From: Hyphomicrobiales bacterium
GTDB taxonomy: Bacteria > Pseudomonadota > Alphaproteobacteria > Rhizobiales > Rhizobiaceae
Length of the DNA stretch: 64,000 nt
Assembly: GCA_017305935.1 (NCBI GenBank)
Contig: JAFKJU010000012.1
Coordinates: forward strand, 180,567 to 244,566
Reading direction: 5' to 3'
A program made the translations under genes and the position numbers. The notes below the pieces were generated by a model that saw nothing but the letters and a program-made list of their open reading frames with translations, searched no databases and was not told the DNA's origin. Each line of letters opens with the position of its first letter. Positions within the stretch are counted from its first letter, which is position 1. Of this stretch, positions 36,761 through 45,101 are shown piece by piece.

Positions 36761-38341
36761 ATGTCCAACCTTCCGAAATCCGCGCTGGAATGCCGGGATG
36801 TCACCGTCAAGTTCGGCGACGTCACCGCGCTGTCGGGTGTTTCCGTTGCCTTTGCGGCCGGCCAGATCCATGCGGTCGTCGGCCAGAACGGCGCCGGCAA
36901 GACGACCTTTGCCCGCGTGACGGCAGGGCTGGTCTCGCCGACGACGGGCGCCGTCGATGTAATGGGGCGGGAAATCCGCACCGGCCATGTCGGCGAAAGC
37001 CGGGCGGCGGGCGTCGAGCTGGTGCATCAGAGCTTTGCGCTGCCGCCCTCCTTCACCGTAGCCGAGGCTATGGAATTCGGCGCGACCGGCAAGGGCGGCA
37101 TCTACAGCCGCAAGGGGCTGGCCGCCAAATGGCGGGCGCATCTGGCCGGGCTCGATGTGCAGGTCGATCTCAACAGGCGCATCCGCGACCTGCCGATCGA
37201 AACCCAGCAGGGCATCGAGATCGCACGGGCCCTGGTCACCGATGCGCGCGTGCTCATTCTCGACGAACCGACCGCCGTGCTCTCGCCCACCGGGATCGAG
37301 ATGCTGTTTGCGCGTGTCCGCCGCCTCAAGGAGCGCGGTGTCACCGTGATCCTCATCCTGCACAAGATCCGCGAAGTTCTCGGCATTGCCGATAGCGTGA
37401 CGGTGCTGCGCGGTGGCCGCAAGGTCGAGGGGCCGCTTGATATCGCCGAGGTCTCCGCCGAGCGTCTCGCCAATCTGATCGTCGGCGACGCCGTCGCCAA
37501 GACACTTGGGCCACAGGATCGCAGTGCCCTTGTCGGGACCAGCACCGCATCCGGTGAGGAAGCGGCCCGGCCGGACAGGGTTGGTGGCCCCGCCGTCCTG
37601 TCGATGCGTTCCGTTTCCACCCGCGCTGACGGCGAGGGGATCGCACTCGACGGCATCGACCTGGAGATACGCCCCGGCGAAATCGTCGGTATCGCCGGTG
37701 TGGAGGGCAACGGCCAGAAAACGCTGGTGCGAGCGATTTCGGCGCTTGCCGATCTCTCCGACGGCACGATCGGCCTTGCCGGTCATGACGTGACCGCGCA
37801 ACCGCTCGCCACGCGCCGCGCCGTGGGCCTGCGCATCATTCCCTTCGAGCGCAACGTCGAGGGTCTGAGCCTTACAAGTTCGCTGTGGCAGAACTGGAGC
37901 GCGCGCGAATTGCTGCAAGGCAGCCTGCTCAAGGTGATCCGCCCCGCCGCGATCCGCGAGGCCTGCGACCGTTCGCTGAAGCAATGGAGCGTCCACTATC
38001 ACAGCTGCGGCCAGCGCGCCGGCTCGCTGTCAGGCGGCAATGCCCAGAAGGTAATATTCGCGCGCGAGGTCGATGCGGAGGCGAAGCTGATTATCGCCGC
38101 CCAGCCGACGCGCGGCCTCGATATCGGCGCCACGGCTTTCGTCTGGCAGGCGCTCAGGCAAGCGCGCGACCGGGGTGCTGCGATCCTGCTGATCTCCTCC
38201 GATCTCGACGAACTTTTCGACATCTCCGACCGCGTCGTGGTGATGCTGTCTGGGCGCATCAACGGGGAGTTCCGCGCGCCCTTCGACATCGCCTCGGTGG
38301 GCGCGGCCATGACCGGCGCTGCTGCGAGGGCACACGCATGA
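36761..38341 (+). CDS. ABC transporter ATP-binding protein, nucleoside (BMP) type
   Basis: A 526-residue protein with two ATPase modules, as in sugar and nucleoside importers. The first has Walker A GQNGAGKTT and Walker B LILDEPTAVLSP, but a degenerate signature (PIETQQGIEIARA). The second has GVEGNGQKT and the signature SLSGGNAQKVIFAREV. Start ATG 36761 is preferred over the longer open frame because the ATPase domain begins about 10 residues later. 118 bp of non-coding DNA separates it from the binding protein, where differential expression could be set. Confidence 0.88.
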   Translation: MSNLPKSALECRDVTVKFGDVTALSGVSVAFAAGQIHAVVGQNGAGKTTFARVTAGLVSPTTGAVDVMGREIRTGHVGESRAAGVELVHQSFALPPSFTVAEAMEFGATGKGGIYSRKGLAAKWRAHLAGLDVQVDLNRRIRDLPIETQQGIEIARALVTDARVLILDEPTAVLSPTGIEMLFARVRRLKERGVTVILILHKIREVLGIADSVTVLRGGRKVEGPLDIAEVSAERLANLIVGDAVAKTLGPQDRSALVGTSTASGEEAARPDRVGGPAVLSMRSVSTRADGEGIALDGIDLEIRPGEIVGIAGVEGNGQKTLVRAISALADLSDGTIGLAGHDVTAQPLATRRAVGLRIIPFERNVEGLSLTSSLWQNWSARELLQGSLLKVIRPAAIREACDRSLKQWSVHYHSCGQRAGSLSGGNAQKVIFAREVDAEAKLIIAAQPTRGLDIGATAFVWQALRQARDRGAAILLISSDLDELFDISDRVVVMLSGRINGEFRAPFDIASVGAAMTGAAARAHA

Positions 38342-39375
38342 AAGACAGTCTTAACACCGTTGTCCGCAGCCTGATTTTCGTTGCCCTCGCGCTGGCGCTC
38401 TGCGCGGTGGTGTTCCAGTTCGCCGGGTACAACGCGCCTGTCATGCTCTGGGCGGTGCTGGATGGCGCTTTCCTGCGCAGCGGCGCCATCGAGCAGAGCC
38501 TGCGTTGGGCTCTGCCGCTGTTCATCACCGCCGTCGGCGTCAGCATTTCTTTTCGCGCCGGCTTCTTCAATATCGGCGCCCAAGGCCAGTTCTATGTCGG
38601 GGCGATTTGCGCTGCCTTTGCCGCCGAGGTCTTCAAGGGCGGTCCGGCCCTGCTCGTCATTCCGGCGCTGTTGATCTCCGGCATGGCCGGCGGCGCGCTC
38701 TGGGCACTGTGGCCGGGCCTGCTGCGCCTGCGCTCCGGCACCGACGAGGTGATCACCACGCTGATGGGCAATTTTCTTGCCGGGCTGCTGCTGGTCTATG
38801 TCACCTCCGGGCCGTTGAAGGATCCCTCCGGTTCCGGCCAGCAAGCCTCCAGCCGCCCGCTCGATGCCGCCTATCGCCTGTCGAATTCGCTCGGGCTTTC
38901 TCCGACGATCATCGCCATCGCCGTTATCGTCGGCATTGCGATTTGGCTTCTGGTCAACCGCACCGCCTTCGGCGTGCTGGCGAGCCTGGCCGGGCGCAAC
39001 GGCACGATGGTGGAATGGCAGGGCGCGCGTCTGTGGAAACTCGGCCTGTCGAGCTTCCTGATTTCGGGGGCGCTGGCGGGTCTGGCCGGCACCATCGAAT
39101 TCATGGGGCCGAACGGGCGCATCGCCTCCGGTTTCCTGCCGGCGCATGGCTTCACCGCGATCCTGATCGCGCTTGTCGCCAATCTCTCCGTCGTGGGAAC
39201 GGCGGTCGCCTCCATCTTCTTCGGCGGTCTTGCTTCGGCGGCACTTTATCTGCCGATCATGGCCGGCCTGCCGGCGGCGGCGATCGACATCATCAATGCG
39301 GCGATCGCGCTGTTCATCACCGCACGCTCGAAGCTCATCGACAAGGTGCTGCGTCTGGGAGGGCCTGCGCAATGA
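38338..39375 (+). CDS. ABC transporter permease 1, nucleoside (BMP) type
   Basis: A 345-residue permease with 8-10 hydrophobic segments. Family features: FRAGFFNIGAQGQFYVGAIC (the FN(I/L)GAEGQ-type motif) and LRLRSGTDEVITTLMGNFLA. It overlaps the ATPase stop by 4 bases (ATGA) and is followed by its partner with another 4-base overlap, so the complex is translated as a block. Confidence 0.88.
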   Translation: MKDSLNTVVRSLIFVALALALCAVVFQFAGYNAPVMLWAVLDGAFLRSGAIEQSLRWALPLFITAVGVSISFRAGFFNIGAQGQFYVGAICAAFAAEVFKGGPALLVIPALLISGMAGGALWALWPGLLRLRSGTDEVITTLMGNFLAGLLLVYVTSGPLKDPSGSGQQASSRPLDAAYRLSNSLGLSPTIIAIAVIVGIAIWLLVNRTAFGVLASLAGRNGTMVEWQGARLWKLGLSSFLISGALAGLAGTIEFMGPNGRIASGFLPAHGFTAILIALVANLSVVGTAVASIFFGGLASAALYLPIMAGLPAAAIDIINAAIALFITARSKLIDKVLRLGGPAQ

Positions 39376-40265
39376 ACGAGATCATCATCGCCATCCTGCG
39401 TTCGGGAACGCCGCTGATCTACGTCACGCTTGCCGGCGTCATCGCCCAGCGGGCAGGGGTGTGGAATCTCGGGCTCGAAGGCCTGATGATCATCGGCGCC
39501 TGCGCCACGATCATCGGCATCATGGTCACGCAATCCGTGGCCGCCGCGCTTCTCATCGCGATGGCGCTCTGCGTGCTGGCTTCGATCCTTCTCTGGTTCG
39601 TCATCGACAGGCTGAAGGCCAATCCGATCATCGCCGGCCTCGGTCTCACCGGGCTCGGCGTCGGCGGCACGGCGCTGGCGGTGCAATCGATCTTCGGCAG
39701 CCAGGCGACCGTCACCGCGCCCTTCGGTCTTCCCAAGCTTGGGCCGGCCTTCGGCGCTTACGGCGTGCTGTCGGTTGCGGTCGCGGCGATGCCCTTCGTC
39801 GTCTTTGCCCTATGGCTGCTTCTCCGGCGCACGCGTTTCGGCTTGCGGCTCGCGGCTTGCGGCGAGCATCCCTTCGCCGCACGCGGCGTCGGCGCCAATC
39901 CGTCGAGGATGCGGCTGGTGGCGTTGTGCATCGGCGGCGTGCTCTGCGCCATCGGCGGGGCGGAACTGGCGGCCGGCAGCCTGCAATTTTTCGCGCAAGG
40001 CATGACCGCCGGGCGCGGCTTCATGGCTTTCGCCGCCGTCATCTTTGGCGCCTCGCATCCGGTTGGTGCCACCTTCGCGGCCCTGTTCTTCGCTGTCGTC
40101 GGGGCGATCGGCATCCGGGCGCAGCTGATGTTCGGCGACAGAATCCCGCACGACCTGTTGCAGGCTTTGCCGTATCTCGCCACCATCTTCGGGGTCTGGC
40201 TATCCGGCAAGCTGCGCGGCGGCGCCAAGGCCGCAAGCTCGTTTGCCGAACTCAGGGATCAATAA
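39372..40265 (+). CDS. ABC transporter permease 2, nucleoside (BMP) type
   Basis: A 297-residue permease with about eight hydrophobic segments. The typical GVWNLGLEGLMIIGA motif of the smaller BMP-system permease is at about residues 29-43, and VGANPSRMRLVALCIGG follows near the middle. ATG 39372 overlaps the previous stop. The two permeases, ATPase and binding protein form a complete importer. Confidence 0.88.
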   Translation: MNEIIIAILRSGTPLIYVTLAGVIAQRAGVWNLGLEGLMIIGACATIIGIMVTQSVAAALLIAMALCVLASILLWFVIDRLKANPIIAGLGLTGLGVGGTALAVQSIFGSQATVTAPFGLPKLGPAFGAYGVLSVAVAAMPFVVFALWLLLRRTRFGLRLAACGEHPFAARGVGANPSRMRLVALCIGGVLCAIGGAELAAGSLQFFAQGMTAGRGFMAFAAVIFGASHPVGATFAALFFAVVGAIGIRAQLMFGDRIPHDLLQALPYLATIFGVWLSGKLRGGAKAASSFAELRDQ

Positions 40266-40287
40266 TCCTATTTCCGGGACACTGTTC

Positions 40288-41796
40288 ATGCGTGAAATCC
40301 TCATCCGCAATGCGACGATCGTGGCGATGGACGCCGCTCATGGCGCGACGCCATTTACCGGCGATATCCTGATCGGCGACGGCCTCATCAAAGCCATCGG
40401 CACGGGCCTCGCCGCCACGCCCGATGCGCAGGTTATCGACGGGCACGGCAAGCTGGTCATGCCCGGGCTGGTCAACGCCCACACCCATTCCAGCGAGACC
40501 TTTTTGCGCGGGCGTTATGAGTGCATGCCGCTGGAGCTCTGGTTGCTTTATGCCTATCCGCTGCTGATGAACGATCCCATCGGCGAGCGCCTGCTTTACC
40601 TGCGAAGCCTGCTCCTGGCGATGGAATCCCTGCGCAACGGCGTCACCACGCTTTGCGACGATTTCTTTGATCCGCCACGGCACGATCTCGACCGGCTGGC
40701 GGCCGTCTTCCGCGCCTATGACGACGCCGGCATCCGCGCCAACGTCTCCAGCGCCGTGATGAACGTGCATACGTTGGATGCCTTGCCTTTCGCACGCGAG
40801 GTCATGCCCGAAGATTTGCAGGCGCTGCTCGATTTCGGCCCGCCGATGACGGCGCAGGCCTATATGGACTACTGCCGCTCGGCCTTTGATCGCCTGCATG
40901 GAACGTCGGGCCGCGTGAACTTCATGCTCGCCCCCTCGGCGCCGCAACGCTGCACGCCCGACCTCTTGGCGGCCTGCATGGATCTGGCGGTCGAAAAACA
41001 GGTGCCGTTCCATACCCATGTGCTCGAAACCAAAACGCAAGGCGTGACCGGCCCGGCGCTCTACGGCAAATCACTGATCGCCTATCTGCACGATCTCGGC
41101 CTGCTGAAACGCAACACCACCATCGCCCATTCCGTCTGGGTCAGCGACGAGGATATCCGGCTGATGGGTGAGGCAGGTGTCTCCGTCGCCCACAATGCCA
41201 TCTCGAACCTGAAGCTCGGCGCTGGCATTGCGCCCGTCCGCCGCCTGCTCGATGCCGGCGTGACGATCGGCCTCGGCACCGATGGCGTTTCCTCCAACGA
41301 TACCGGGCGCATCTTCGATGTCATGCGCGTCGCCGGCCTCGTCCACAGCGCCGCCGGGCCTGAATACGAGGCATGGTTGAGCGCAAACGACGTCCTCGCA
41401 ATGGCCACGATCGGCGGGGCCCGGACGGCGATGCTGGAGCATGTCACCGGCTCCCTGGAGCCGGGCAAGGCGGCCGATCTGCTCGTCCTCGGCCTGAACA
41501 ACTACTCCTTCATGCCGCTGAACGACGTCGCCAGACATCTCGTCTATTCGGAAAACGGCTCCTCGATCGAAATGGTGATGGTCGCCGGACGCATCGTCAT
41601 GCAGGACCGCCGCCTGACGAGCGTGGACGAACAGGCGATCTTCGACGAAATCGCCGCCCTCGTGCCCGCCTATCTCGCCGAACACGCCGAACTCGAACGC
41701 CGCAACGCGGTTTTCGAACCGGTCATGGCCGAGATCCATCGCCGCGCGACACGGATGAATATCGGTCTCAACCGTTATCAGGGCGATGCCGCCTGA
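40288..41796 (+). CDS. Amidohydrolase/deaminase, TrzA/AtzB (guanine-deaminase-like) type
   Basis: A 502-residue metal-dependent hydrolase. Metal site: MPGLVNAHTHSSETFLRG (HxH), a His in PFHTHVLETKTQG, a second His in TIAHSVW, and the Asp in IGLGTDGVSSNDT. The N- and C-terminal beta-sandwich parts and the ending are typical of the ATZ/TRZ subgroup that deaminates or dechlorinates purine- and triazine-like rings. As the last gene after a nucleoside importer, it most likely deaminates a nucleobase or nucleoside. ATG 40288 is the start just before the family's first strand. The exact ring cannot be told by eye. Confidence 0.85.
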   Translation: MREILIRNATIVAMDAAHGATPFTGDILIGDGLIKAIGTGLAATPDAQVIDGHGKLVMPGLVNAHTHSSETFLRGRYECMPLELWLLYAYPLLMNDPIGERLLYLRSLLLAMESLRNGVTTLCDDFFDPPRHDLDRLAAVFRAYDDAGIRANVSSAVMNVHTLDALPFAREVMPEDLQALLDFGPPMTAQAYMDYCRSAFDRLHGTSGRVNFMLAPSAPQRCTPDLLAACMDLAVEKQVPFHTHVLETKTQGVTGPALYGKSLIAYLHDLGLLKRNTTIAHSVWVSDEDIRLMGEAGVSVAHNAISNLKLGAGIAPVRRLLDAGVTIGLGTDGVSSNDTGRIFDVMRVAGLVHSAAGPEYEAWLSANDVLAMATIGGARTAMLEHVTGSLEPGKAADLLVLGLNNYSFMPLNDVARHLVYSENGSSIEMVMVAGRIVMQDRRLTSVDEQAIFDEIAALVPAYLAEHAELERRNAVFEPVMAEIHRRATRMNIGLNRYQGDAA

Positions 41797-41874
41797 TCCG
41801 ACCGGCGCTGATGGACAAGCGAGCAGGTAGAGCCTATATTAGCGCCCGGTATTACCTTTATACAGGACGCTGCC

Positions 41875-42153
41875 ATGGCATCCCCGACATCGCTAAAGCT
41901 CGATGACGAGTTGAAAGGCCGAATCCAGCATCTGGCCGAAATCCGCCGCCGATCGTCCCACTGGATCATGCGGGAAGCGATCGCGCAATATGTCGAGCGT
42001 GAAGAGAAACGGGAAGCGCTGCGGCGCGAGACGGTGGCGGCCTGGGATGAATTTCAGGCGACCGGGATGCATGTCACGGGAGACGAGGTCGAGACATGGC
42101 TCTCGAGCTGGGGAACCGATGACGAGCGCGACGTCCCTGAATGCCACAAATAA
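41875..42153 (+). CDS. CopG/ribbon-helix-helix antitoxin
   Basis: A 92-residue protein. The N-terminal ribbon-helix-helix (SLKLDDELKGRIQHLAEIRR, then SSHWIMREAIAQYV) binds DNA, and the acidic C-terminal tail probably wraps the toxin. It overlaps the downstream ParE-like gene by 13 bases. A small dyad GGTATTACC (41848-41856) and a TATAC-type -10 just before the ATG may be the autoregulated promoter. Confidence 0.85.
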   Translation: MASPTSLKLDDELKGRIQHLAEIRRRSSHWIMREAIAQYVEREEKREALRRETVAAWDEFQATGMHVTGDEVETWLSSWGTDDERDVPECHK

Positions 42154-42431
42154 TCTTTGCCCCGGCCGCCCTTCGAGACCTCGAACGGCTGCGTGAATTC
42201 CTGCGCCCGAAAAACCCGGCCGCAGCAAGGCGGGCTGGCGACGCTATTCTCAGAGGCGTGCGTGCGCTGGGCGCACATCCGCATATGGGGCGCCTGATCG
42301 AGGATCTCCCCGAGCACTACCGGGAATGGCTGATCGATTTCGGCGACAGCGGATATGTGGTGCGTTATCGGATCGATGCGGAAAGCTTGACCATCCTCGC
42401 CCTGCGTCACCAGAAGGAGGCGGGTCTGTGA
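42141..42431 (+). CDS. ParE/RelE-family toxin
   Basis: A 96-residue toxin of the RelE/ParE fold: FAPAALRDLERLREFLRPKN at the N-terminus, LGAHPHMGRLIED in the middle, and the strand pair YVVRYRIDAESLTILALRHQKE at the end (VxYRxxxxxIxILxVxHxRE pattern). It starts inside the antitoxin gene. A type II module; ParE members poison gyrase, but the exact target here is unknown. Confidence 0.87.
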   Translation: MPQIIFAPAALRDLERLREFLRPKNPAAARRAGDAILRGVRALGAHPHMGRLIEDLPEHYREWLIDFGDSGYVVRYRIDAESLTILALRHQKEAGL

Positions 42432-42584
42432 GGTAAGGTGAAGGCTCGATCAGGTCCGTCGCTCACCACCATGTCCTTGCCGCAGCGCGCAATGGAGATC
42501 GTCCTGGCCGGACGACCGGGACCGCCGCATCTGCAGCTTTCGCTGCGCCGGAAGGATGACTCGACACCGTCACCGAGGCGAAGT

Positions 42585-42606
42585 ATAAATCAATCGATTG
42601 ATTTAT
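42585..42606. promoter_or_regulatory. Perfect 22-bp palindrome, operator of the TetR-efflux operon
   Basis: A perfect palindrome with core AATCAATCGATTGATT (42588-42603) ends 11 bases before the TetR-family ATG at 42618. Its position and symmetry suit autorepression of the regulator and the efflux genes behind it. Confidence 0.75.
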
Positions 42607-42617
42607 TCAGGCTTATC

Positions 42618-43253
42618 ATGCAGGACAATGACCATCCCACGCGCACCGCCTTGATCCAGGCCGCGTTGCGCCAATTCGGCCGCGAGGGCTTCGAAGCGGC
42701 GTCGACGCGGGCGATTGCGGCGGAGGCGGAGACGAATATTTCGTCAATCGCCTATCATTTCGGCGGCAAGGAAGGCCTGCGGCTGGCCTGTGCCGATTTT
42801 GTCGCGGCGCGGGTTGGGAGGGCCGCGCGTGTGGCGCCGGGCGATCCGGCGCGGCTCGATCCAGAGGCCGCGCGGGCGGTGTTGCGGCGGCTGTTGCGGC
42901 GCATCGTGCTGTTCGTCACCAGTCCGGCATCGGAGTTGTTCGTTTCCTTCCTGCTGCGCGAGCTGGCCGAGCCTGCCAGTCCTGTCACCGAACGCCTGTT
43001 TCACACGTTGATCGAAAGTCGTCATCGGGCGCTCTGCCGCATCTGGGAGGCAGCGACCGGCAGGCCGGCGGAGTCCGACGACGTGCGGCTGGCGGTGTTT
43101 TCCATTGTCGGCCAGGCCGCCTATTTCCGGCTGGCCGCGCCGGTGGTGCAGCGTCGCCTCGGCTGGCAAGGCTATCCGCCCAAGGCGGCGCGCGCCATTG
43201 CACGGCGGCTGGTCTTCAATCTCGATGCGATCCTGGAGGCCGAGCATGGCTGA
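42618..43253 (+). CDS. TetR family regulator, CecR/DUF1956 type
   Basis: A 211-residue repressor. Helix-turn-helix: ASTRAIAAEAETNISSIAYHF (about residues 24-44). The long C-terminal domain (LFVSFLLRELAEPASPVTER) is of the CecR (YbiH) type, which in E. coli sits before an MFP-ABC efflux operon exactly as here. ATG 42618 lies just after the operator palindrome; the longer open frame upstream would place the operator inside the gene. It overlaps the next gene by 8 bases. Confidence 0.82.
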   Translation: MQDNDHPTRTALIQAALRQFGREGFEAASTRAIAAEAETNISSIAYHFGGKEGLRLACADFVAARVGRAARVAPGDPARLDPEAARAVLRRLLRRIVLFVTSPASELFVSFLLRELAEPASPVTERLFHTLIESRHRALCRIWEAATGRPAESDDVRLAVFSIVGQAAYFRLAAPVVQRRLGWQGYPPKAARAIARRLVFNLDAILEAEHG

Positions 43254-44187
43254 TTTTCTCTGCGCTTTGCCTCTTGTCGCCGGCCTGTTTTCCGCCTGCG
43301 CACCGCCGGCGCCGTTGGCGACCGGTTACGCCGAGGGCGATTATGTGCTCGTCGCCCCGGCCGTCTCCGCCCGTATCGCAACCGTCCCGGTGCGCGAGGG
43401 CGAGCATGTGGCGGCCGGTGCATTGCTGGCGACAGTCGAGGACCGGGACGCCCGGATGGCACTGGCGGCGGCCGAGGCGGGGTTGCGGCAGGCCGAAAGC
43501 CAGCTTGCCAATCTGCTCAAGGGCAGCCGGCCCGAGGAACTTGCGGTCATCGAGGCGAATGTGGCTTCGGCCCGCGCCAATGCACAGCGCACCGCAACCG
43601 AAGAAGATCGCCAGGAAAAACTGGTGCGCCAGCATATTTCCTCCCAGGCCGAGCTGGATGCCGCCCGCGCCGCCGCAACCGTCGCGGCCTCCGCCGTGGC
43701 GGAGGCGGAGGCGCGTCTTGCCGTCGCCCGCCTGCCGGCGCGATCGGAAGAGGTCGCGGCGGCGCGGGCGGCTGTCGCCCAGGCCGAAGCCAATCGCGAT
43801 GCCGCACAATGGCAGCTCGACCAACGCCGTCTCGGCGCGCCGAAATCCGGAACCGTCTCCGAACTCGTCCGTCACCCCGGCGACATGGCCGGCCCTTCCG
43901 TGCCGGTCCTTTCCTTCCTGCCGGATGACGGGCTGCATCTGCGCTTCTACGTGGCTGAGGCAGATCTGGCGGCGATGAAGCTCGGTGCCCGTGTCAAGGT
44001 CGAATGCGACGGTTGCCCGGCGATGTCGGCCACTATTACCCGCATCGCCGATCAGGCGGAATTCACGCCGCCCGTCATCTATTCCCGCGATGCCCGGCAA
44101 AAACTCGTCTATCGCATCGAGGCCGCGCCCGAGCCGGCGGATGCGCTGAAACCCGGCCAGATCGTCGAGATCAGGGCCTTGCCATGA
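43246..44187 (+). CDS. HlyD-family membrane fusion protein of an ABC efflux pump (YbhG-like)
   Basis: A 313-residue adaptor. The N-terminus has a hydrophobic segment ending in a lipobox-like LFSAC (about residues 14-18). A lipoyl half-motif (VSARIATVPVREGEHVAAGALLA) follows, then a long Ala/Glu-rich coiled-coil hairpin (about 70-195) and the second lipoyl half (LGAPKSGTVSELVRHPGDM). It bridges the inner-membrane ABC-2 transporter to an outer-membrane channel. It starts inside the TetR gene and overlaps the ATPase by 4 bases. Confidence 0.85.
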   Translation: MADFLCALPLVAGLFSACAPPAPLATGYAEGDYVLVAPAVSARIATVPVREGEHVAAGALLATVEDRDARMALAAAEAGLRQAESQLANLLKGSRPEELAVIEANVASARANAQRTATEEDRQEKLVRQHISSQAELDAARAAATVAASAVAEAEARLAVARLPARSEEVAAARAAVAQAEANRDAAQWQLDQRRLGAPKSGTVSELVRHPGDMAGPSVPVLSFLPDDGLHLRFYVAEADLAAMKLGARVKVECDGCPAMSATITRIADQAEFTPPVIYSRDARQKLVYRIEAAPEPADALKPGQIVEIRALP

Positions 44188-45101
44188 ACGAACCGGCGGC
44201 AAACCCGGCAATCGCGGTGCGCGGGCTCACCAAATCCTTCAGCGGACGCAAGGTCGTGGACGATGTGGCGCTGACGGTGGGGGAGGGCGAAATCGCCGGC
44301 TTTCTCGGGCCGAACGGCTCGGGCAAGACCACCTGTATCCGCATGATCTGCGGCTTGCTGACCCCGGATGCTGGGGAGGGACAGGTGCTCGGCCTTGACG
44401 TGCGCCGCGATCAGCGCCGCATCCGACGCGAGGTCGGCTACATGACGCAGCGCTTTTCCTTCTACGAGGATCTGAGTATCGAGGAAAACCTCGTCTTCGT
44501 CGCCGGGCTCTATGGTCTGCCGCGGCAGGCTGTGGCCGATACGCTCTCCGATCTCGGCCTGAGCTCACGCAAGAAGCAGCTTGCCGCCAGCCTGTCCGGC
44601 GGATGGAAGCAGCGGCTGGCGCTCGCCGCCTGCATCATGCACAAGCCGCGCCTGCTGCTGCTCGACGAGCCCACCGCCGGCGTCGATCCCAAGGCGCGCC
44701 GCCAGTTCTGGGACGAGATCCATGCCCGCGCCGCCGATGGCATGACCGTGCTGGTCTCCACTCATTACATGGACGAGGCCGAGCGCTGCCACCGAATCAA
44801 CTACATCGCCTATGGCCGGCTGGTGGCCTCGGGAACGGTGGCCGAGGTGATCGCCGGCGCGCATCTGGTGACGCTTGTGGTCGAGACCGACAGGCCGGGG
44901 GCGCTCGCCGCCCGCCTGCGCGAACGGCCGGGCGTCGAGCAGGTCGAACCCTTCGGCGCCACCCTGCATGTCACCGGCAGCGACAGGGCGGCGCTGATGG
45001 CGGCGTTGGAGGCCGAAAACGTCACCGCCCGGCCTGCCGAAACCAGTCTCGAAGACGTGTTCATCCGCCTCATGGACCAGGCCGAGGACAATATGCGATG
45101 A
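44184..45101 (+). CDS. ABC transporter ATP-binding protein (YbhF-like)
   Basis: A 305-residue ATPase with Walker A GPNGSGKTT, signature LSGGWKQRLALA, Walker B LLLLDEPTAGVDP and H-loop STHYMDEAERC. The C-terminal ~70 residues are the DrrA-like accessory domain. It has one ATPase module, whereas E. coli YbhF has two. It overlaps the permease gene by 4 bases. Confidence 0.87.
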   Translation: MNEPAANPAIAVRGLTKSFSGRKVVDDVALTVGEGEIAGFLGPNGSGKTTCIRMICGLLTPDAGEGQVLGLDVRRDQRRIRREVGYMTQRFSFYEDLSIEENLVFVAGLYGLPRQAVADTLSDLGLSSRKKQLAASLSGGWKQRLALAACIMHKPRLLLLDEPTAGVDPKARRQFWDEIHARAADGMTVLVSTHYMDEAERCHRINYIAYGRLVASGTVAEVIAGAHLVTLVVETDRPGALAARLRERPGVEQVEPFGATLHVTGSDRAALMAALEAENVTARPAETSLEDVFIRLMDQAEDNMR

